DNA of 38,055 bases, from assembly GCA_002377585.1 (NCBI GenBank), contig DFQC01000027.1, positions 24,402 through 62,456 on the forward strand, in the 5' to 3' direction. The translations under genes were made by a program, and so were the position numbers. Below the pieces are notes generated by a model. That model was given only the letters and a program-made list of their open reading frames with translations, was not told where the DNA came from and did not search any database. Positions 34,408 through 38,055 of this stretch are shown here, one piece after another (within the stretch, counting starts at the first letter, position 1; every line of letters starts with the position of its first letter). This DNA is from Anaerolineales bacterium UBA3499. Lineage in GTDB: Bacteria > Chloroflexota > Anaerolineae > Anaerolineales > UBA11657.

Positions 34408-35511
34408 TTGGATAGTAATAGACGCAAAAGACGAATCGGTATCCTAACAGGTGGAGGAGATGCACCAGGATTAAATGCTGTGATCAGAGCAGTAGTTCAT
34501 ACTGCAATGAATGAATTTAATGTGGAAGTCCTTGGATTGAGAAATGGATTTGATGGTTTAGTTGAACCAGAAGATATGATTGTTCTGAGCCACAGCGAGG
34601 TACGTGGTATTCTATCTCATGGCGGTACAATATTAGGGGCAGCGAACCGCGGAAACCCATTTTCACGTAAGACAATAGTCAACAATAAAGAAGTTATTAG
34701 TGATATGTCAGAACAGGCATTAGACAACATAGAAAAATTGCAACTAGACAGCATTATTGTGGTCGGAGGAGACGGAACCCTAACTATTAGTAAAGCACTG
34801 TATGATAAAGGTGCTCCAATCGTTGGCGTGCCAAAAACAATAGATAATGACATGGGAGGCACTGATGTAACCTTCGGTTTTGATACTGCAATGCGTACTG
34901 CCGCAGAAGCACTAGACAAACTACATACTACAGCTGAAAGCCATAGTAGAGCTATGATACTGGAATTAATGGGTCGTAACGCAGGATGGATTGCACTTGG
35001 AGCTGGCATTGCTAGTGGAGCTGACTCAATTCTAATACCTGAAATACCATTCGACCTAACACCTGTAATTAATAGATTTGAGAAACGAGCAGCTAATGGC
35101 AGTAACTTTAACATAATGTCTGTTGCTGAAGGTTCCCGTCCAAAAGGTGGTAAACAGCAATACAAAGATGATGCAGGATTATATAGTGGTCGCTTAGGAG
35201 GAATTGGACAAACTATAGCTGATGAACTGCGTGTCGACTCAGGAATTGACTCGAGATGCACAGTGCTAGGCCATTTACAAAGAGGAGGAAGTCCTACTCC
35301 TTATGATAGGTGGCTAGCTACTCTCTATGGTGCTGGTGCCACAAGACTCGCTATGGCTGGAGCCTATGGCATGATGGTCAATTTACAAGGACGCGAGATT
35401 GGTTCTATTTCTCTTTCAGATGCTGTTGCTCAAACGCCTAAATTGGTCAATCCTGACGGGGATTTGATTACTGCTGCCCGTGGCTTAGGGATTGTATTTG
35501 GTGATGAATGA
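34408..35511 (+). CDS. pfkA: 6-phosphofructokinase
   Basis: PfkA phosphorylates fructose 6-phosphate to the 1,6-bisphosphate. The 367-residue protein has LTGGGDAPGLNAVIRAVV (13-30), the nucleotide loop GGDGT (120-124), the catalytic PKTIDND (142-148, base Asp146), TAESHSRAMILELMGRNAGWIA and HLQRGGSPTPYDR. The residue equal to E. coli Gly104 is Gly123, as in ATP enzymes, while the residue equal to Gly124 is Lys143, as in pyrophosphate enzymes. The phosphoryl donor is therefore not certain, though ATP is favoured. The TTG start is set by AAGGA 6 bases upstream. Confidence 0.94.
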   Translation: MDSNRRKRRIGILTGGGDAPGLNAVIRAVVHTAMNEFNVEVLGLRNGFDGLVEPEDMIVLSHSEVRGILSHGGTILGAANRGNPFSRKTIVNNKEVISDMSEQALDNIEKLQLDSIIVVGGDGTLTISKALYDKGAPIVGVPKTIDNDMGGTDVTFGFDTAMRTAAEALDKLHTTAESHSRAMILELMGRNAGWIALGAGIASGADSILIPEIPFDLTPVINRFEKRAANGSNFNIMSVAEGSRPKGGKQQYKDDAGLYSGRLGGIGQTIADELRVDSGIDSRCTVLGHLQRGGSPTPYDRWLATLYGAGATRLAMAGAYGMMVNLQGREIGSISLSDAVAQTPKLVNPDGDLITAARGLGIVFGDE

Positions 35512-35522
35512 AATTAAAGAAA

Positions 35523-35546
35523 TAGAGCATTCCTAAGAATGCTCTA
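35523..35546 (-). terminator. Terminator of a short minus-strand transcript
   Basis: TAGAGCATTC (35523-35532) and GAATGCTCTA (35537-35546) form a perfect 10-bp stem with a 4-nt loop. On the minus strand it is followed by TTTCTTTAATT; on the plus strand no T run follows. It therefore fits an intrinsic terminator for minus-strand transcription, ending next to the pfkA stop codon. It might also slow plus-strand transcription leaving pfkA. Confidence 0.6.
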
Positions 35547-35551
35547 CCTCA

Positions 35552-35595
35552 CGCCAGGGCATCTCTCCTAATTATTCAGGAGGGATGCCCCGGCG
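35552..35595. repeat. Strong 18-bp imperfect inverted repeat
   Basis: Arms 35552-35569 and 35578-35595 pair over 18 positions with one A-C mismatch and one G-U pair (read as plus-strand RNA), with an 8-nt loop (AATTATTC). It is much more G+C-rich than its surroundings. On the minus strand it covers the second half and stop codon of the small ORF at 35568-35618. Confidence 0.7.
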
Positions 35596-35618
35596 TTAAT
35601 AGTACTGTCACTTTTCAT
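35568..35618 (-). CDS. Possible 16-codon small ORF with a strong ribosome-binding site
   Basis: On the minus strand GGAGG (35631-35627) lies 8 bases before an ATG that opens a 16-codon frame (MKSDSTINAGASLLNN) ending in TAG. An in-frame ATG two codons upstream is too close to the SD. The ORF lies downstream of a near-consensus promoter (35728-35700) and its 3' half forms one arm of an 18-bp hairpin, followed by a terminator. It could be a leader peptide or a small protein, or the SD-like sequence could be part of a regulatory RNA. No family is recognised. Confidence 0.4.
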   Translation of the reverse strand: MKSDSTINAGASLLNN

Positions 35619-35699
35619 GAGCATCACCTCCCGTTCCTTAAAAATAGCTGTCCAACAATAAACATACTAGCAGCTGCTTAAGCAACCAATTATGCCGTA

Positions 35700-35728
35700 A
35701 TTATGCCAAATCTAAATTTATATGTCAA
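35700..35728 (-). promoter_or_regulatory. Near-consensus promoter on the minus strand
   Basis: A perfect TTGACA (35728-35723), a 17-base spacer ending in TGG, and CATAAT (35705-35700) give one of the best promoter matches in the window, including the extended -10 TGn. The transcript would begin near 35693 and run toward pfkA, ending at the terminator 35546-35523 after about 170-180 bases. GGCATAATTACGGCATAATT shows a second copy of the -10-like sequence. Confidence 0.65.
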
Positions 35729-35763
35729 CTTCAAGTCTACAAACAATCAATGTAATAGGTACT

Positions 35764-36324
35764 ATGCGTGATATTCGACCAAGCATTTATATAACGTTCA
35801 TACTAGCTTGTATACCCTTTATGTTAATCGGATGTGAGCAGGAAGCTAAGATGAATACATCACAACCAGACAATGTAAACACTCTTACACCTAACAACAC
35901 ATCATCATCATCATCACCACCTACAATCAGTCCTACATTTACTCTTATTTCGCCAAAAAAGCCCTGTACAAATGATGCGATGTTTGTAACAGACCTAACA
36001 ATACCAGATTTCACCAAGTTAGAACCTGACAAACCGATAAGTAAATTATGGCAAATACGTAATACAGGCACTTGTTCATGGGGTCCTGGATATTCTGTAG
36101 TCTTCAAAGAAGGTCATGCTATGACTGCAAAATTGCAACATGCCCTTTACCCAGCACAACCCGATGCCAACGCCATAATTCAAATAGACATGACCACACC
36201 ATCTTCTCCTGGAGACTACCAAGGATATTGGCTACTTTATGATCCTGATGGAATCATGTTTGGGCACAAATTGTTTATCAAGATTACTGTTGAAGATACT
36301 ATTGAAACTTCTAGTTCTGAGTAA
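35764..36324 (+). CDS. Lipoprotein with an NBR1/FW-type Ig-like domain
   Basis: The 186-residue lipoprotein has a signal peptide ending in the lipobox LIGC (Cys24). A low-complexity Ser/Thr/Pro/Asn linker with a run of Ser (about 46-51) follows. Residues about 70-176 form an NBR1-type FW domain with the markers KLWQIRNTGTCSW and SPGDYQGYWLLYDPDG. FW domains occur in many Chloroflexota surface proteins, usually with unknown ligands. An upstream in-frame ATG at 35722 is less likely: starting at 35764 gives a standard signal peptide, and 35722 overlaps the minus-strand promoter. AGG precedes the chosen ATG at short spacing. Confidence 0.78.
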   Translation: MRDIRPSIYITFILACIPFMLIGCEQEAKMNTSQPDNVNTLTPNNTSSSSSPPTISPTFTLISPKKPCTNDAMFVTDLTIPDFTKLEPDKPISKLWQIRNTGTCSWGPGYSVVFKEGHAMTAKLQHALYPAQPDANAIIQIDMTTPSSPGDYQGYWLLYDPDGIMFGHKLFIKITVEDTIETSSSE

Positions 36325-36364
36325 CTAATTAAGTGGCATTATGATTGGCTTTGTCACTCAGAAC
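36314..36364. repeat. Inverted repeat between convergent genes, possible two-way terminator
   Basis: GTTCTGAGT (36314-36322) and ACTCAGAAC (36356-36364) are perfect 9-bp complements. Inside them AGTGGCA and TGTCACT form an alternative 7-bp stem with one G-U pair. It overlaps the lipoprotein stop codon and lies 30 bases from the ahcY stop. T runs nearby are poor, so termination is only a possibility. Confidence 0.35.
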
Positions 36365-36393
36365 CAGACACTTGAACTACGTTTTTATGTATT

Positions 36394-37653
36394 TTATGTA
36401 CCCTCTTCCCAAGAATTAAGGTATTTTTCTTGTTCAGCAGTGAGTTTATCTATTTTAATTCCAATTGCCTCGAGTTTGATAGTAGCGATTTGCCTATCAA
36501 CCTCTTCTGGCACAGAATAAACCTTATTATCCAAATCATGACTATTCTTAAGCATATATTCAGCACTTAATGCTTGGTTGGCAAAACTCATGTCCATAAC
36601 ACTAGCAGGATGACCCTCAGCAGCTGCAAGATTGATCAATCTACCTTCACCAAGCAGATTGATTCTCCTGCCATCAGACATAGTAAATTCCTCAACAAAT
36701 TCTCTCACTTGTCGAACTTTGTTTCCTGCCAGTTCATGAAGAGAAGGTATATTGATTTCCACATTAAAATGCCCTGAGTTACTTATTATTGCACCATCTT
36801 TCATTAACTCGAAATGATGGCGGTCTATCACATGTTTATCTCCAGTGACAGTACATATAAAATCCCCCAATGGTGCGGCCTTATCTAATGGCATAACACG
36901 ATAACCGTCCATTACCGCCTCAAGTGCAGCGAGTGGGTCCACTTCGGTGACAATCACATTAGCTCCCATACCAGATGCTCGATTAGCCAAACCCTTTCCA
37001 CACCAACCATATCCACAAACCACAAATGTTTTTCCAGCTAGCAAAACATTTGTGGCTCTAATTATTCCATCCAAAGTACTCTGCCCAGTACCATACCTAT
37101 TATCAAAAAAATGTTTGGTCATGGCATCATTCACAGCCACAACTGGGAACTTAAGAGCACCGTCACCTGCCATAGCTTTCAGACGTATAACACCTGTTGT
37201 GGTTTCTTCAGTCCCACCCACTACCTCACTAATTTGACCAACACGCTCTTTGTGCAATATGCTAACCAAATCGGCACCATCATCCATAGTAATTTGAGGT
37301 CGGTGATCTAGAGCAGCATTAATGTGATTATAGTAAGTTTCATTATCTTCACCTTTAATGGCATAAACTGGTATTTCATCATGCACTACTAGAGATGCAG
37401 CCACATCATCTTGCGTGGATAATGGATTAGATGCACATACAACCACATCTGCACCGCCTATTTGTAATGTCCGCATTAAATTTGCAGTCTCAGTAGTTAC
37501 ATGAAGACATGCTGACATTTTCACTCCTTGTAACGGTCGTTCTTTTGCAAAGCGCTCACGTATTTGTCGTAGCACTGGCATTTCCTGTTCAGCCCACTCA
37601 ATGCGATGTCTACCGCCAGGAGCAAGATCAGCATTCTTAACGTCAAATTCCAT
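36394..37653 (-). CDS. ahcY: Adenosylhomocysteinase
   Basis: AhcY splits S-adenosylhomocysteine into homocysteine and adenosine, removing the inhibitor of methyl transfer. The 419-residue protein is the shorter form without the roughly 40-residue insertion of many proteobacterial and eukaryotic enzymes. Substrate residues are seen at LHVTTETANL (His51), GGTEETTTG (Glu150) and NDAMTKHFFDNRYGTGQS (Lys180, Asp184, Asn185). The NAD-binding fold has GYGWCGKG (214-221), and NLAAAEGHP is near the C-terminus. The ATG at 37653 has AAAGGAG (37669-37663) 9 bases upstream. It follows an adenosine-kinase-like gene by 63 bases. Confidence 0.96.
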   Translation of the reverse strand: MEFDVKNADLAPGGRHRIEWAEQEMPVLRQIRERFAKERPLQGVKMSACLHVTTETANLMRTLQIGGADVVVCASNPLSTQDDVAASLVVHDEIPVYAIKGEDNETYYNHINAALDHRPQITMDDGADLVSILHKERVGQISEVVGGTEETTTGVIRLKAMAGDGALKFPVVAVNDAMTKHFFDNRYGTGQSTLDGIIRATNVLLAGKTFVVCGYGWCGKGLANRASGMGANVIVTEVDPLAALEAVMDGYRVMPLDKAAPLGDFICTVTGDKHVIDRHHFELMKDGAIISNSGHFNVEINIPSLHELAGNKVRQVREFVEEFTMSDGRRINLLGEGRLINLAAAEGHPASVMDMSFANQALSAEYMLKNSHDLDNKVYSVPEEVDRQIATIKLEAIGIKIDKLTAEQEKYLNSWEEGT

Positions 37654-37716
37654 ATTATGTGACTCCTTTTGTCCAATTATATTCTATATCAATCGTTGAT
37701 ACTATGGTTATATTTT

Positions 37717-38055
37717 TCAATCAAATAAATCTATCACACCTTCATCATCATAATTTGTTAGAAATCTTTCAACAAACTGCGATACTGTATAACTATGATT
37801 TTGGGTACCTACATGCTCTAAACAATACGTAGCCGACAAAGCTCCAACCCTGCCACACATATCTAATGGCAGACCGACAGCATACGCGCGCAGAAAACCA
37901 CCTCTTAAGGCGTCTCCCACTCCGGTCGGGTCACATACCTCTTTCTCAGGAAATATTGGTATTTCGAAATAATCATCACCTGACCATATCTGTGATCCAT
38001 GCCGCCCATTTGTGATCACAAGTACAGCTCCCGTTTCTACAATTGCTGTCTCATC
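37717..38055 (-). CDS. PfkB-family sugar kinase, probable adenosine kinase (C-terminal part)
   Basis: Only the last 112 residues are in the window; the frame is open to the edge. ITNGRHGSQIW precedes the PfkB signature CDPTGVGDALRGGFLRAY, in which the catalytic Asp of the GVGDA motif and the anion-hole glycines are present. The DPTGVGDA-R-GGF form resembles bacterial adenosine kinases, and the gene lies directly before ahcY, whose product releases adenosine. Assignment as adenosine kinase is therefore likely but rests partly on context; ribokinase or another PfkB sugar kinase is the alternative. Confidence 0.8.
   Translation of the reverse strand, partial: DETAIVETGAVLVITNGRHGSQIWSGDDYFEIPIFPEKEVCDPTGVGDALRGGFLRAYAVGLPLDMCGRVGALSATYCLEHVGTQNHSYTVSQFVERFLTNYDDEGVIDLFD

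Noticed and set aside
34617..35261. Open frame of about 214 codons on the minus strand inside pfkA
   Set aside because: Antisense to conserved PfkA; composition follows the complementary codons and no family pattern is seen.
1..38055. CRISPR arrays, tRNA or rRNA genes, insertion sequences, phage genes
   Set aside because: No spaced direct repeats, tRNA-like folds, transposase or integrase frames, or phage structural genes were seen by reading both strands.

Overview
The window is an A+T-rich stretch of a bacterial chromosome, densely packed with genes. The gene set points to an aerobic member of the Chloroflexota or a close relative. The evidence is a caa3-type (A2) oxidase operon with CtaA, CtaB, SURF1 and CtaG; Ig-like, FlgD-like and NBR1/FW-domain surface proteins; a BMP lipoprotein; and a short-form SAH hydrolase beside a PfkB kinase. 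This placement is an inference from gene content, not from a search. No rRNA, tRNA, CRISPR array, insertion sequence or phage gene was seen. Several genes start at GTG or TTG and several lack a clear Shine-Dalgarno (SD) site.

Layout. Bases 1-7657 (+): the 3' part of rpoC, a DEAD-box-like protein whose catalytic motifs are all altered, gyrA, and a diacylglycerol-kinase-family lipid kinase. Bases 7703-21295 (-), read right to left: a terminal oxidase cluster (coxB with fused cytochrome c, coxA with an N-terminal ferredoxin, subunit IV, subunit III, ctaG, SURF1, ctaB, ctaA, a FixH/YtkA-like protein), then secD-secF with their own promoter, a half-size EamA transporter and a LysM/L,D-transpeptidase. 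Bases 21478-27713 (+): an anchored Ig-like protein, pth overlapping mfd, and an anchored FlgD-like/CARDB-like protein. Bases 27721-34266 (+): an unusual ABC importer locus. Bases 34408-36324 (+): pfkA and an FW-domain lipoprotein, with a small minus-strand transcription unit between them. Bases 36394-38055 (-): an adenosine-kinase-like gene (5' end outside the window) and ahcY.

How the genes work together. The oxidase cluster holds the catalytic subunits plus heme A synthesis and assembly genes, so it looks like a self-contained aa3/caa3 module. The importer locus encodes one lipoprotein made of three unrelated substrate-binding folds (BMP, SBP_bac_3, PhnD), one PhnC-type ATPase, and two permeases of different families (HisM-type and a double-length PhnE-type). 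The SAH hydrolase and kinase form an adenosine salvage step of the methyl cycle.

Most notable: (1) an 8-Cys ferredoxin joined through an acidic linker and two extra membrane helices to cytochrome oxidase subunit I; (2) the triple binding-protein fusion and its mixed importer; (3) a DEAD-box pseudo-helicase beside rpoC; (4) a compact minus-strand unit at 35.5-35.7 kb with a near-consensus promoter, SD site, 16-codon ORF and two strong hairpins.
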